Positions 8,803 through 16,610 of a stretch of 61,852 bases of DNA are shown piece by piece (within the stretch, counting starts at the first letter, position 1; every line of letters begins with the position of its first letter). The notes beneath the pieces were generated by a model. The model saw only the letters and a program-made list of their open reading frames with translations, ran no database searches and was not told where the DNA came from. A program made the translations under genes and the position numbers. Origin of the DNA: Kurthia gibsonii (GTDB lineage: Bacteria; Bacillota; Bacilli; Bacillales_A; Planococcaceae). Location: positions 1 to 61,852 of the forward strand of contig NZ_BJOB01000012.1 of assembly GCF_006539985.1 (NCBI RefSeq). The letters are read 5' to 3'.

Positions 8803-8833
8803 AAAAGAGGAATCACCGTTTAGGCAATTCCTC
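8802..8833 (-). terminator. Terminator after the zinc-ribbon gene
   Basis: GAGGAATTGCC (8833-8823, minus strand) pairs with GGTGATTCCTC (8817-8807) with two G-U pairs and a five-base loop, followed by five U residues. It ends the SPFH and zinc-ribbon unit. Confidence 0.8.
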
Positions 8834-8842
8834 CAATTCAAT

Positions 8843-9931
8843 TTAAGATTGTGAGAATAGATAAATCATATAAATCACGGCAATTGATAATAATACCGCG
8901 ATTCCCACTCGAACAGGTGAGATTGGCGCACTACCACCTACACGACCTGTTTGACCGTTCACCATGAAACGATAGAGCTTATCTTTATATTTAAAAGAAG
9001 ATAACCAAATCGGTAGCATCAAATATTTATACGTAATATCATCATGTGTTGTCGAAAACGATACATGACCAACAATATCTGCGCCATGTTCAAAGCGAAC
9101 TTTTGATTTAATCGCTTGTTCGATTTTGTTATGAATACTCGACTTTGCTTCTTCAAAACCTTCATCTAAGCCGATACTATAACGTTCTGCTAAAAAACCA
9201 CTGACATATTCAGGTCGGTACCCTTTATTATCTGTTAAACGAAATGGTTCAATTTTGCGCATCATATCGCGATCATATCTTCTCGTTGCACTCACCAATT
9301 CATCATCAAAAAACTCTTGATAAACACCGGATGTCGAATACCAATCTGTTACGATTCGTGTCTCTCCTTCTGCATCACGTACCGTTCGATTAATCCCATA
9401 CTGTGCAGAGTAATACGAAATCGTTCGTGAATCAAATGTCCAATACGGTAAGTAGACACCTGTAAAAGCATCTGGTTTCGCACTTAACTTCGCCTGTCTC
9501 GGCATAAAAATACGACTACGAATCCATTTATGAAAAGATTCGCCTGCTTCTTTATCCGTCACTTCAAACGTACAAACCCCGTTCGGCGCAAGTGTTTCTT
9601 CTGTACTTGCTTCCATCACTTGATGTGAACCACAATACGGACAAGTATCTGCTACTTGGAGCGCATCATAAATCGTTTCTGCCGCACATTCCGAGCAAAT
9701 AACAGTCTTTTTTTCGACACCCCAGTCAAATCTTCCACGATTTTTTGCGTCGTAAAAATCAAGTTCTTGCGCGCTTCGTTGTTCCTCTTGTTCAGGTTTC
9801 GCAATATCTACTTCATAGCCGCAATATGGACAAGAGAGCTTCCCAGTTTTCGGATTAAATTCAACAGAAGCACCACAGGAAGGACATTCCGCATCAAAAT
9901 CGAGCTTTACTTCTTTCACATCACTCGTCAT
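8843..9931 (-). CDS. YdjG-like zinc-ribbon membrane protein
   Basis: A protein of 362 residues. Two TFIIB-type zinc ribbons are near the N terminus (CPSCGASVEF ... CPYCG at about 16-38, and CSECAAETIY ... CPYCG at about 79-103). A long soluble domain follows (PYWTFDSRTISYYSA, GFLAERYSIGLDEGF) and a single C-terminal membrane helix (VGIAVLLSIAVIYMIYLF). The order matches B. subtilis YdjG, encoded with PspA, YdjH and the SPFH protein YdjI in a membrane-stress operon. The gene begins 12 bases after the SPFH gene, so both are co-transcribed. No pspA homologue is present here. A role in envelope stress is inferred from the family. Confidence 0.8.
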   Translation of the reverse strand: MTSDVKEVKLDFDAECPSCGASVEFNPKTGKLSCPYCGYEVDIAKPEQEEQRSAQELDFYDAKNRGRFDWGVEKKTVICSECAAETIYDALQVADTCPYCGSHQVMEASTEETLAPNGVCTFEVTDKEAGESFHKWIRSRIFMPRQAKLSAKPDAFTGVYLPYWTFDSRTISYYSAQYGINRTVRDAEGETRIVTDWYSTSGVYQEFFDDELVSATRRYDRDMMRKIEPFRLTDNKGYRPEYVSGFLAERYSIGLDEGFEEAKSSIHNKIEQAIKSKVRFEHGADIVGHVSFSTTHDDITYKYLMLPIWLSSFKYKDKLYRFMVNGQTGRVGGSAPISPVRVGIAVLLSIAVIYMIYLFSQS

Positions 9932-9943
9932 GCTACTTCCTCC

Positions 9944-11239
9944 TTAGCGCCCCGTAGGTGTACCACACTCTGGACAAAATTTCGGAGCAGGTGTAGCTGA
10001 CATTTCATGTCCACATTCGGAACAATGGAATGTTGTAGCGACAGTTTTTTTCTGACCACATTCGGAACAGAATTTGCCCGTATTTTCAGCCCCACAAGAA
10101 CATGTCCATGTCTCAACTTCTGGCTTTTTTTCGCCACATTCCGAACAAAACTTCCCTGTATTTGTATGACCATTCGAACATGTCCATGTTGCTTCATTTG
10201 ATTCGGGTGCTGCTGGTTGTTGCATACGCTGCTCATGTGCCATTTGATACAGTTGATTTGCATTCATACCGCCTGTATTTTGTGCCATATTCATGCCCAT
10301 GAAGCCGTTCATCGCACCATTTTCATTTTCAGCCGCTTTGACCATCGCTTCTGCTTGTGCACCGGTTAATTGTGCCGCTGCCATTGGAGCATCACGCATA
10401 ACCGCATTCTTTTGCAGTGTCTTAATCATTTGTTCGTCTTCTTCAGATGCTTTCATCGAGCTAATACCAATCGTACCAATTGCGAGACCACGAGAAGCTG
10501 TCCACTTTTCAGATAGTACTTGATTGAGCGCATCTGCTAATTCCATCGTATGTGCGGGTACTTCGCTGTAACGAACGCCTAGCGCTGAAATTTTTGCAAA
10601 AGCAGGTTGTAACGCAGTCATCAATTCTGTTTTTAATTGGCTATCAATTTCATCACGTGTATATTCATTCTCTACATTTCCTACAACATTGACATAGAAC
10701 AATAATGGATCGACAATGCGATATGAATATTCCCCGTGACAACGAATCGAGATGTCGACATCTAATCCGATATTACGATCTACTACGCGGAACGGTACAG
10801 GTGATGGTGTTCCGTATTTATTCCCGACGATTTCTTTTGTGTTAAAGAAATATACGCGTTGGTCTTTTGCAGGTTCACCGCCAAATGTAAAGCGTTTGCC
10901 GACTTCTTTAAATGTTTCTTTTAAGTTTTCCATGAAATCACCGTCATAGAAGACACTTGGTTCTGTCGACATGTCATAGACGTATTCACCCTGTTCTGCA
11001 CAGACTTCGACTACTTTTCCTTGCTCGACAATCATCATACATTGTCCTTCATTTACTGCAATAATCGAACCGTTTGAAATGATATTGTCATTCCCTTTAT
11101 TCGAACCACGCTTCGTTGAGCGTTTACGCCCCTTTACGACTAACACATCTTTTGAAAGTCCTTCGCAATAAATATATTCACGCCATTGATCTTCTAAAAC
11201 GCCTTTCATGGCACCGATTCCAGCTTTTAATAAACCCAT
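9944..11239 (-). CDS. YdjI-like SPFH-domain protein with C-terminal zinc ribbons
   Basis: A protein of 431 residues. Residues about 20-300 form the SPFH (virion-core-protein-like) domain, including the YIYCEGLSKDVLVVKGRKR start, SIIAVNEGQCMMIVEQGKV and a helical stretch ending MRDAPMAAAQLTGAQA. A Met/Gln/Asn-rich linker follows, then three tandem zinc ribbons with paired CSxCG/CPECG motifs at about 350-430. In B. subtilis, YdjI is needed to recruit PspA to the membrane. GGAGG lies before the start and the zinc-ribbon gene follows 12 bases after the stop. The pairing of an SPFH scaffold with zinc-ribbon proteins beside RavA/ViaA-like genes is the notable context. Confidence 0.85.
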   Translation of the reverse strand: MGLLKAGIGAMKGVLEDQWREYIYCEGLSKDVLVVKGRKRSTKRGSNKGNDNIISNGSIIAVNEGQCMMIVEQGKVVEVCAEQGEYVYDMSTEPSVFYDGDFMENLKETFKEVGKRFTFGGEPAKDQRVYFFNTKEIVGNKYGTPSPVPFRVVDRNIGLDVDISIRCHGEYSYRIVDPLLFYVNVVGNVENEYTRDEIDSQLKTELMTALQPAFAKISALGVRYSEVPAHTMELADALNQVLSEKWTASRGLAIGTIGISSMKASEEDEQMIKTLQKNAVMRDAPMAAAQLTGAQAEAMVKAAENENGAMNGFMGMNMAQNTGGMNANQLYQMAHEQRMQQPAAPESNEATWTCSNGHTNTGKFCSECGEKKPEVETWTCSCGAENTGKFCSECGQKKTVATTFHCSECGHEMSATPAPKFCPECGTPTGR

Positions 11240-11307
11240 CTAACCAACCTCCGTCTTTATATATACTTTTTTATACGATTTTTCGGGAGAAAAGTTCCAT
11301 TTTAAGC

Positions 11308-11339
11308 AAAAAAATAAGCTCGCTCTCGTAAGCGAACTT
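11308..11339 (-). terminator. Terminator of the small 11.3-11.6 kb gene
   Basis: AAGCTCGCT (11316-11324) pairs with AGCGAACTT (11331-11339) with one G-U pair; the minus-strand transcript then has a U-rich run (plus-strand A run 11308-11314). Confidence 0.75.
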
Positions 11340-11345
11340 CAAAGA

Positions 11346-11648
11346 TTAAAATTCAGGATACACTTCAATCATTTCTATGTGATGAATATGTAATTCTGTC
11401 TCTTTTTCTGTAGCGATAAAGCTGTTTGGTAGTTGATTCCATTTTGGTGCGATACTCTCTAGTAATTCGTTCACTTGCTTTTCGGAAGCTGCTTTTGCCT
11501 CTAATTCAACTGCAAACGTATCTAAGAATGGTTCACACTTCTCTTTTTTTAGCGATAATTTTACTCGCTCACCTAAATTCAATAGTTTCTGCAAATAAGT
11601 TGTCGCTTCCACTTCAGTAGAAGCTTGCATGTAGACGCGTATAAACAA
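11346..11648 (-). CDS. Small protein of unknown function, probable ferredoxin-like alpha/beta fold
   Basis: About 101 residues if translation starts at TTG 11648, eight bases after TGGAG; a frame extending to an ATG at 11690 has no binding site. The pattern strand (LFIRVYMQAS), helix (EATTYLQKLLNLGERV), strand, strand, helix (EKQVNELLESIAPKW), strand (TELHIHHIEMIEVY) suggests a beta-alpha-beta-beta-alpha-beta fold. I do not recognise the family. It is a single-gene unit with its own terminator. Confidence 0.6.
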   Translation of the reverse strand: MFIRVYMQASTEVEATTYLQKLLNLGERVKLSLKKEKCEPFLDTFAVELEAKAASEKQVNELLESIAPKWNQLPNSFIATEKETELHIHHIEMIEVYPEF

Positions 11649-11701
11649 AATCAATTCTCCATTCTTTTTTAAATCAGCAAGTACTATCATATCCTAAATT
11701 A

Positions 11702-11742
11702 AAAAAGCATGGAAGAGATGTTTTACCTCTAACCATACTTTT
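11702..11742 (-). terminator. Imperfect terminator after the thiolase gene
   Basis: AAAAGCATGG and GAG on the left pair with CTC, CCAT and CTTTT on the right, with interruptions; the minus-strand transcript ends in UUUUUUAAUUU. It lies 20 bases after the thiolase stop. Confidence 0.6.
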
Positions 11743-11763
11743 AAGATATTTGATTCTTTATAC

Positions 11764-12945
11764 CTATACACGCTCAATAATCATCGCAATTCCTTGACCT
11801 CCTCCTATGCAAAGGCTTACAACTGCGTAGCGTTCCTGTCTTTCACGCAATGTATGTGCTGCACTCAATAATACACGTGTGCCACTTGCACCGACTGGAT
11901 GCCCCAGTGCAATTGCTCCTCCATGTACATTCACACGATTACGCTCTAGTTGTAATTCTTGTTCAACTGCTAAATATTGTGCTGCAAAAGCTTCATTAAT
12001 CTCAAATAAGTCAATATCATCTATTGTTAAATTTGTACGTACTAAAGCGCGTTTGATTGCAGGTACAGGACCAATCCCCATGTAGTTCGGATCCACGCCA
12101 ACAGCAGCATACGAAATGATTTTTGCGAGAGGTTGTAATCCTTTTTCTTCTACAGCTTGCCCGCTTGCAAGTACAATGGAAGCTGCCCCGTCATTAATAC
12201 TTGAGGCGTTTGCTGCTGTAACAGTACCTTGACGTTTGAAAACAGGTTGGAGCTGTGATATCTGTTCAACGGTTGTATCTGGACGAATTTGTTCATCTTG
12301 CTCAATTACGCGTGTTCCTTTACGTGTTGGCACTTGAACAGGCACAATCTCACGTGCGAATACATCTGCTTGTTGTGAGGCTACTGCACGTTCATGTGAT
12401 AATACCGCATAGGCATCTTGTTGTTCTCGCGTAATGGCATATTTTTCAGCTAAATTTTCAGCTGTCATTCCCATGCCCATACCAGTGTATTGGTCGGTTA
12501 AAGTTGCTTGTAGCATATCTTCAAATTGAATATTCCCCATTTTCGATGGTTGACTGCGCTGTTCAAAATTTGAAAATGGAGCTTGTGACATATTTTCTGT
12601 GCCACCTGCTAAAACGATTTGTGATTCACCGAGTTGAATTTCCTGTGCGCCTGAAATAACAGATTGTAATCCTGAACCACATAATCGATTCAATGTGAGA
12701 GCAGGTACTTCCTCTGGTAATCCTGCAAGTAACGCAATATGACGCGCTGTATAAGCTGCATCTTTACCTGTCGCAATGACATTCCCGTAAAATACTGCAT
12801 CAACATCTTCTGGTGCAACTTTCGAGCGATTCAATGCTTCAACAGCTGTTACCGTTCCGAGTTGAATGGCTGATACGGTCGCAAAAGAGCCTGTAAACGC
12901 AGTAAAGGCTGTTCGCGCACCTTCAATTAGATACACATCTTCCAT
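11764..12945 (-). CDS. Acetyl-CoA C-acyltransferase (thiolase)
   Basis: A protein of 393 residues, normal thiolase length. The nucleophile Cys is in NRLCGSGLQSV (about residue 88); the catalytic His is in NVHGGAIALGHPVGASG and the second Cys in SLCIGGGQGIAM. Thiolases cleave 3-ketoacyl-CoA with CoA, or condense two acetyl-CoA. The gene follows an acyl-CoA ligase by 12 bases in one unit, so degradative fatty-acid thiolysis is the more likely role, although an acetoacetyl-CoA thiolase cannot be excluded. Confidence 0.9.
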   Translation of the reverse strand: MEDVYLIEGARTAFTAFTGSFATVSAIQLGTVTAVEALNRSKVAPEDVDAVFYGNVIATGKDAAYTARHIALLAGLPEEVPALTLNRLCGSGLQSVISGAQEIQLGESQIVLAGGTENMSQAPFSNFEQRSQPSKMGNIQFEDMLQATLTDQYTGMGMGMTAENLAEKYAITREQQDAYAVLSHERAVASQQADVFAREIVPVQVPTRKGTRVIEQDEQIRPDTTVEQISQLQPVFKRQGTVTAANASSINDGAASIVLASGQAVEEKGLQPLAKIISYAAVGVDPNYMGIGPVPAIKRALVRTNLTIDDIDLFEINEAFAAQYLAVEQELQLERNRVNVHGGAIALGHPVGASGTRVLLSAAHTLRERQERYAVVSLCIGGGQGIAMIIERV

Positions 12946-12957
12946 ACTTGTTCCCCC

Positions 12958-14433
12958 TTAGTGACGCAATACATGCTTCAATACTTTTCCTGAAGCGTTA
13001 CGCGGCAATTCATCAATGAATTCAATTTCATACGGTAATTTATACGTTGCGAGCTGTGTCGCACAGTAGGCTAGAATTTCTTCTTCCGATACAGTATTCC
13101 CCTCTTTTACGCGAACATATGCCTTCGGAACTTCTCCATAAACAGGATGCGGAACACCGACAACAGCTGCTTCAAATAGAGATGGCATTTGATATAATAC
13201 TTCTTCAATCTCAATTGGATAAATATTTTCGCCACTTCGAATAATCATGTCCTTTTTACGATCAACAATATATAAATAGCCATCTTCATCTAATCGCCCT
13301 AAATCGCCCGTATATAACCAGCCATCGCGAAGTGCCATCATCGTTTCATCAGGATTTTTTAAATAGCCTTTCATTAACTGAGGACCTTTGACCGCAATTT
13401 CACCGACATAGCCATTTGGTAGCGCGCCACCGGCACCGTCATCAATCCGAATTTCTGTATGTGCGAGTGGACGACCAACAGAACCCACTTTTGTTAGTGC
13501 ATCTTCGTCTAGTAATGTTGTAGCAGCTGGTGAATTTTCTGTCTGACCATAGAAATTTTGTACTTTAACTTTTGGGAAAGCTTCTTTTAAACGTCGAATG
13601 AGTTCGTAAGGCATCGGCGCTGCACCATAACCGAATAGACGAAGGGATGAAACATCATGTGATTCGTCTAAATCATGATTTAAAATAAGTGTGTACATTG
13701 CTGGAACACCAAAGAAGAATGTCGCTTTTGTATCACTTAATTGTTGCATAATTTGTTTTGGTGAGAATGCTTTTTCAATGATTAATGTGGCACCTACATA
13801 AAAACATGGAACCATAAAGACATGCGCGCCAGCCGAGTGGAATAGTGGTGTACAAATAAATAAATGATCTTCTGACGTCAATTCCATCGGTTCAGACCAA
13901 AGTTCCGCTGTTATATAGATGTTTTGATGCGTTAACATGACACCTTTTGGATGCCCTGTTGTGCCAGATGTATAAAGGATCACCGCCACATCAGATGGGT
14001 TCATCGTCACATCACGATACTGCGGAGCCATCAATGCTAAATTGTGTAAATCACTTGTCATAATAACTTGTTGGCAGATGTATTCCGTTTTCTCATATGT
14101 TTCTTGGAAAACTTCATCCATAATCAATACTTTCACTTCTGAATGATTTAAAATATAGGCAATTTCAGGTGGTGCTAATTTTGTATTGATTGGCATGACG
14201 ACATACCCTGCAAATTGAATCGCAAAATAAGCGATTGGAAATTGATCCGTATTCTCCATTAATAAACCGACGAAGTCGCCTTTTTGAAGTGGTAAGCTTT
14301 GTAAATAGCCTGCTAAACAAGTGACTTCATTATAAAAAGTGCGATACGTCCATTCAACATCGTGATATACAATTGCTTGATAATCGCCTAATTCCTCAGC
14401 ATGTTGCTTTAATACATCTTTCATTAACATCAT
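12958..14433 (-). CDS. Long-chain fatty-acid--CoA ligase / AMP-dependent synthetase
   Basis: About 490 residues. The ATP-binding P-loop is VILYTSGTTGHPKGVML; later motifs are FYGQTENS, GWLYTGDLGRLDEDGY, VDRKKDMIIRSGENIYP and the C-terminal catalytic Lys in LPRNASGKVLK. The enzyme activates a carboxylic acid as acyl-adenylate and transfers it to CoA. The start is set at the ATG with AAGGAAGGGG five bases upstream; an ATG ten codons earlier lies within an operator-like palindrome and has no binding site. The partner thiolase follows. The chain length of the substrate is not determined. Confidence 0.85.
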   Translation of the reverse strand: MMLMKDVLKQHAEELGDYQAIVYHDVEWTYRTFYNEVTCLAGYLQSLPLQKGDFVGLLMENTDQFPIAYFAIQFAGYVVMPINTKLAPPEIAYILNHSEVKVLIMDEVFQETYEKTEYICQQVIMTSDLHNLALMAPQYRDVTMNPSDVAVILYTSGTTGHPKGVMLTHQNIYITAELWSEPMELTSEDHLFICTPLFHSAGAHVFMVPCFYVGATLIIEKAFSPKQIMQQLSDTKATFFFGVPAMYTLILNHDLDESHDVSSLRLFGYGAAPMPYELIRRLKEAFPKVKVQNFYGQTENSPAATTLLDEDALTKVGSVGRPLAHTEIRIDDGAGGALPNGYVGEIAVKGPQLMKGYLKNPDETMMALRDGWLYTGDLGRLDEDGYLYIVDRKKDMIIRSGENIYPIEIEEVLYQMPSLFEAAVVGVPHPVYGEVPKAYVRVKEGNTVSEEEILAYCATQLATYKLPYEIEFIDELPRNASGKVLKHVLRH

Positions 14434-14448
14434 TCCATCCCCTTCCTT

Positions 14449-14466
14449 CAACTGAATACTCATTCA
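14449..14466 (-). promoter_or_regulatory. FadR(YsiA)-like operator
   Basis: Minus strand TGAATGAGTATTCA, then GTT. This matches the B. subtilis FadR consensus (TGAATGA-M-TA-N-TCATTCA) at about 14 of 18 positions, perfectly in the first half-site. It overlaps the leader of the fatty-acid ligase/thiolase unit, where a FadR repressor relieved by long-chain acyl-CoA would fit. Confidence 0.5.
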
Positions 14467-14512
14467 ATATATGTATATTCTAACAATTCAAAAAGAAAAT
14501 GACAACGAATGA

Positions 14513-15121
14513 CTAAGCAAATAATGTAATAACTAAGTAAATTGCGGTGAAAGCGATAAAAATAGCAGATAGTTTATTCATAATGACAAACACATAACGC
14601 GGTAATTGAAGCTTTTTAAAAATCGCACCAAGAATGACTAACGCTAAGAAGAAACCCCATGAAACAACAATACAAGAGATCGCAAAATACCACTGCGCTG
14701 CGCCTGTATAAGCTAATGCACTACTACCAATCACCCCGATTGTATCTAAAATGGCATGTGGGTTTAATAAGGATACAGATGCCGCAAATAGCATTTGCTT
14801 TTTCATTGGCATCGAGTAACCTTGTACATCTTGTGGCGGCTCACTGCGCCAAATGCTCCATGCCATATAACTTAAAAATAAAACACCGACGCTCATCATC
14901 GTAATACGTAACCATTCAAATTGAAGAACGATTGCGGATACTCCGAAAACTGCGAGTAAAATTAAGAGTGTATCGCATAGTGCGGCGGTAATCCAAGCAG
15001 GAAATGCATAAATAAATTTCGGTTGCATAGCCCCTTGATTAAATAAAAAGATGTTCTGCGCACCCAATGGTAAAATTAACCCGAATGCCAGTAACATCCC
15101 ATGAATCATTACTTCTAACAT
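14513..15121 (-). CDS. LysE/ArgO-family amino-acid exporter
   Basis: A protein of 202 residues with about six membrane helices. The family start GMLLAFGLILPLGAQNIFLFNQG carries the conserved P-L-G-A-Q-N motif, and the second-half loop contains LNPHAILDTIGVIG. This matches LysE/ArgO exporters of basic amino acids, which use the proton gradient. AGGAGG precedes the ATG. It has its own promoter region with an inverted repeat; no LysG-type regulator is adjacent. The substrate is inferred from the family. Confidence 0.85.
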   Translation of the reverse strand: MLEVMIHGMLLAFGLILPLGAQNIFLFNQGAMQPKFIYAFPAWITAALCDTLLILLAVFGVSAIVLQFEWLRITMMSVGVLFLSYMAWSIWRSEPPQDVQGYSMPMKKQMLFAASVSLLNPHAILDTIGVIGSSALAYTGAAQWYFAISCIVVSWGFFLALVILGAIFKKLQLPRYVFVIMNKLSAIFIAFTAIYLVITLFA

Positions 15122-15136
15122 ACTTCATCCTCCTTT

Positions 15137-15151
15137 TGTATATATTATACA
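15137..15151. promoter_or_regulatory. Inverted repeat in the lysE-family promoter
   Basis: TGTATA-TAT-TATACA forms a perfect 6-3-6 inverted repeat just upstream of the ribosome binding site, overlapping a possible -10 (TATAAT). It could be an operator; the protein that binds is unknown. Confidence 0.35.
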
Positions 15152-15190
15152 TTTTTTTGAATTTTTATAAACAGCTAGTTTTTCATTATC

Positions 15191-15226
15191 TAAAAAAGAG
15201 CTTCAGCACAATCTATGCGGAAGCTC
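15191..15226 (-). terminator. Terminator of the beta-helix protein gene
   Basis: GAGCTTCAGCA (15198-15208) pairs with TGCGGAAGCTC (15216-15226) with one mismatch; the minus-strand U run follows (plus-strand A run 15192-15197). Confidence 0.85.
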
Positions 15227-15243
15227 CTTTTAGAAATCTTTTA

Positions 15244-16479
15244 TTAACGTAAAACTGAATCGTCTAATCGAATGGTTTCTGTTTTACGTGAACCATCTGA
15301 TTGAATATTATCACGAATCTGGATATAAGGTGTTTTTAAGTTTTTAAACGTATTCGTCATCAATGCTTCTTTATTGGCTTTCGATAAATCTGCAAACACT
15401 TTTTTCGTTGTGCCTCCACCAGTATTTGAGAATGTGAAGAACATCATCGAGATGGCCATATAGTTAAATGTATTGTTGCGGATTATCGGATTTTTTGTTC
15501 CACTCGCCGCAATACCTTTTACTACTTCATTACGCTTATTTTTCGAACTCATTGTAAATGTATTTTTCTCAATGACAGCATTCGACCAGTTGAGCGCACG
15601 AATATAGTCACTACGCAAATTCACCATTTTATTTTGACGAATTGTTATACGGTCATGTAATTTTTTATACGAATATTTATGTGTACCTACAGCACGTGGA
15701 ATATCCTCAAATGTATTATTTTCAATCAATACATGACTATTTGGTTGTGCATCAAATTTACTCCACTCCTGACTCCATCCTTTTGTTGAACGATCTGGTG
15801 TATCCAGATTAATTGCTTCTTTTACAGAATAAAGTGGGTCTTTTGCATATTTAAATGTTGAATTTTTTACTGTTACATTTTTGGAAGCATCCATTTCAAT
15901 AAAATGCGCATAATTCATATGACGAAATTGAATGCGGTCTACTAAAACATTCTGATTATGCCCCATAATAATACCAATACCTTTTTCAACATAATTTAGA
16001 TCAATTGTTGCGGTACCTTTACCTATGAATTGAATATTTTTCTCTCCATTATATTTACCGTAAACACCTTTTTTACCTGATTTTGAAGGTGCAATTAATT
16101 GGAACATGGAACTAGCCGCCTTAAACTGGCTTGTACCTGTCTTTGTTCCTTTTACTAACTTTGCTCCATTTTCAAGTTGAATGGTCACATTAGAAGGAAC
16201 ATAGAGTGTATTAGAAATTGTGTATGTTCCCTTCTTTAAGATGAGTTTTCCACCTTTTGTTTTTTCAAAACGTTCTAAATAGGAACGTAATACATAATAA
16301 TGTTTTGTATGTTGGTTATATGTACTATATTTACTATACGTTACATTGTATGGCTTACTGCTCGGTGTAATTATGTAAGTAGGTGTTTTAGCTTTTGCCT
16401 CCATCTGTGTATTTAGTACTAAAAAGACCATAATCATACTAAATACAATAAATAGAGACAGATGATGCTGTTTTTTCAT
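15244..16479 (-). CDS. Secreted right-handed parallel beta-helix protein
   Basis: A protein of 411 residues. The signal peptide is hydrophobic at residues 8-24 (LSLFIVFSMIMVFLVLNTQM) with cleavage expected near AKA. The rest has pectate-lyase-like coil repeats: KGTYTISNTLYVPSNVTIQL, NVTVKNSTFKYA, HVLIENNTFEDIPRA, RITIRQNKMVNL, AVIEKNTFTMSS and PIIRNNTFNYM. Such helices occur in polysaccharide lyases, hydrolases and epimerases, and in surface proteins. I could not identify a catalytic site with confidence. It is monocistronic with terminators on both sides. A polysaccharide-active or cell-surface role is inference. Confidence 0.75.
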   Translation of the reverse strand: MKKQHHLSLFIVFSMIMVFLVLNTQMEAKAKTPTYIITPSSKPYNVTYSKYSTYNQHTKHYYVLRSYLERFEKTKGGKLILKKGTYTISNTLYVPSNVTIQLENGAKLVKGTKTGTSQFKAASSMFQLIAPSKSGKKGVYGKYNGEKNIQFIGKGTATIDLNYVEKGIGIIMGHNQNVLVDRIQFRHMNYAHFIEMDASKNVTVKNSTFKYAKDPLYSVKEAINLDTPDRSTKGWSQEWSKFDAQPNSHVLIENNTFEDIPRAVGTHKYSYKKLHDRITIRQNKMVNLRSDYIRALNWSNAVIEKNTFTMSSKNKRNEVVKGIAASGTKNPIIRNNTFNYMAISMMFFTFSNTGGGTTKKVFADLSKANKEALMTNTFKNLKTPYIQIRDNIQSDGSRKTETIRLDDSVLR

Positions 16480-16569
16480 GTGAACGCTCCTTTTTATGTT
16501 TTCATAAACCTACTTAACAGAATACATCTTTTTAATATACTTAAGCAATATGTATGACTATTTTCATAT

Positions 16570-16596
16570 AAAAAAAGACTTGTTCGAAAACAAGTC
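16570..16596 (-). terminator. Terminator of the class V aminotransferase gene
   Basis: GACTTGTT (16577-16584) pairs with AACAAGTC (16589-16596); the minus-strand U run follows (plus-strand A run 16570-16576). Confidence 0.85.
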
Positions 16597-16610
16597 GGAT
16601 TATTCTATGA

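Noticed and set aside
9928-10263. Cys/His-rich frame opposite or overlapping the SPFH zinc ribbons
   Set aside because: It is a frame-shifted reading of the zinc-ribbon repeats of the real gene.
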